DNA from: Maylandia zebra
Taxonomy: Eukaryota; Chordata; Actinopteri; Cichliformes; Cichlidae
DNA length: 64,000 nt
Direction of reading: 5' to 3'
Assembly (NCBI RefSeq): GCF_041146795.1
Contig: NC_135168.1
Span: forward strand, 14,498,131-14,562,130
Both the position numbers and the translations under genes were made by a program. A model generated the notes under the pieces. It had not been told where the DNA came from and did no database searches. It saw only the letters and a program-made list of their open reading frames with translations. This document shows, piece by piece, positions 61,468-64,000 of the stretch (its first letter is position 1; every line of letters starts with the position of its first letter).

Positions 61468-61784
61468 TACTTCTGGCACAGAATCTGAAGATCATCCAGC
61501 GATCGGAAGACCAACTTCTGGTCGGGGCAGCAGACAGCTGCCTTGCTCTTTAATTCATCACCACCTTCCTTGTCTTCCTCTTTGGAGTGTGAACCGGCTG
61601 TTGGAAACCAGTTGCCAGAGAGTTTTTGAATTGATTGTAATTGGGACTTCAACCGGTCAATCTGACACCAAACCTGATAACAATTGTCACTAGAGAACTT
61701 ATCGCAATGACACCGGTTGCTGTGCCAACCACCACCAGTCACTAGACAACACGGGAACGTGTGTGTTTTGTGTTTGTGGAGGGG

Positions 61785-64000
<2,216 letters not shown>

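Overview
The window is eukaryotic and looks like a teleost fish genome, possibly a percomorph such as a cichlid. Genes are split into short exons with GT/AG introns. The spaces between them are AT-rich and full of teleost-type transposons: Tc1/mariner, hAT, L1 and L2 LINEs, and tRNA-derived SINEs. There are no bacterial operons, CRISPR arrays or phage genes. The species call rests only on repeat flavour and gene order.

Four protein-coding genes can be read, all on the minus strand. From high to low coordinates: ctbp1 (last three coding exons, 61785-63754; the rest lies beyond the window), spon2 encoding mindin (complete, five coding exons 17988-24248 plus a non-coding first exon near 25.4 kb), tmed11, a p24 cargo receptor (complete, five exons 12646-14559), and rnf212, a meiotic RING E3-like protein (complete ten-exon model 3281-10277). 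Exon phases agree at every junction. The predicted proteins are 338 aa (spon2), 214 aa (tmed11) and 229 aa (rnf212). The order RNF212-TMED11-SPON2-CTBP1 is that of human 4p16.3, where TMED11 is a pseudogene; here tmed11 is intact. The four genes share a neighbourhood, not a pathway: crossover control (rnf212), ER-Golgi cargo sorting (tmed11), extracellular matrix/innate immunity (spon2) and transcriptional corepression (ctbp1).

Layout: 0.15-1.3 kb decayed LINE; 3.3-10.3 kb rnf212, with a mariner fossil in intron 6 that is itself split by a LINE tail; 11.1-12.4 kb Tc1 fossil; 12.6-14.6 kb tmed11; 15.1-16.2 kb hAT with a perfect target-site duplication (TSD); 18.0-25.5 kb spon2 with two MITEs in introns; 25.5-61.4 kb a 36-kb stretch with no recognisable gene, holding LINE pieces, SINEs, a foldback-like element, hATs, an inverted-repeat transposon, and an L1 copy with an L2 nested inside it; 61.4-64.0 kb the 3' part of ctbp1, with a MITE in its last intron.

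I found no undescribed multi-gene system. The points most worth a second look are a duplicated splice donor in rnf212 that could lengthen its RING loop by four residues, a one-residue shift in the ctbp1 SUMO-acceptor motif, and several TE insertions with clear TSDs that allow relative dating.
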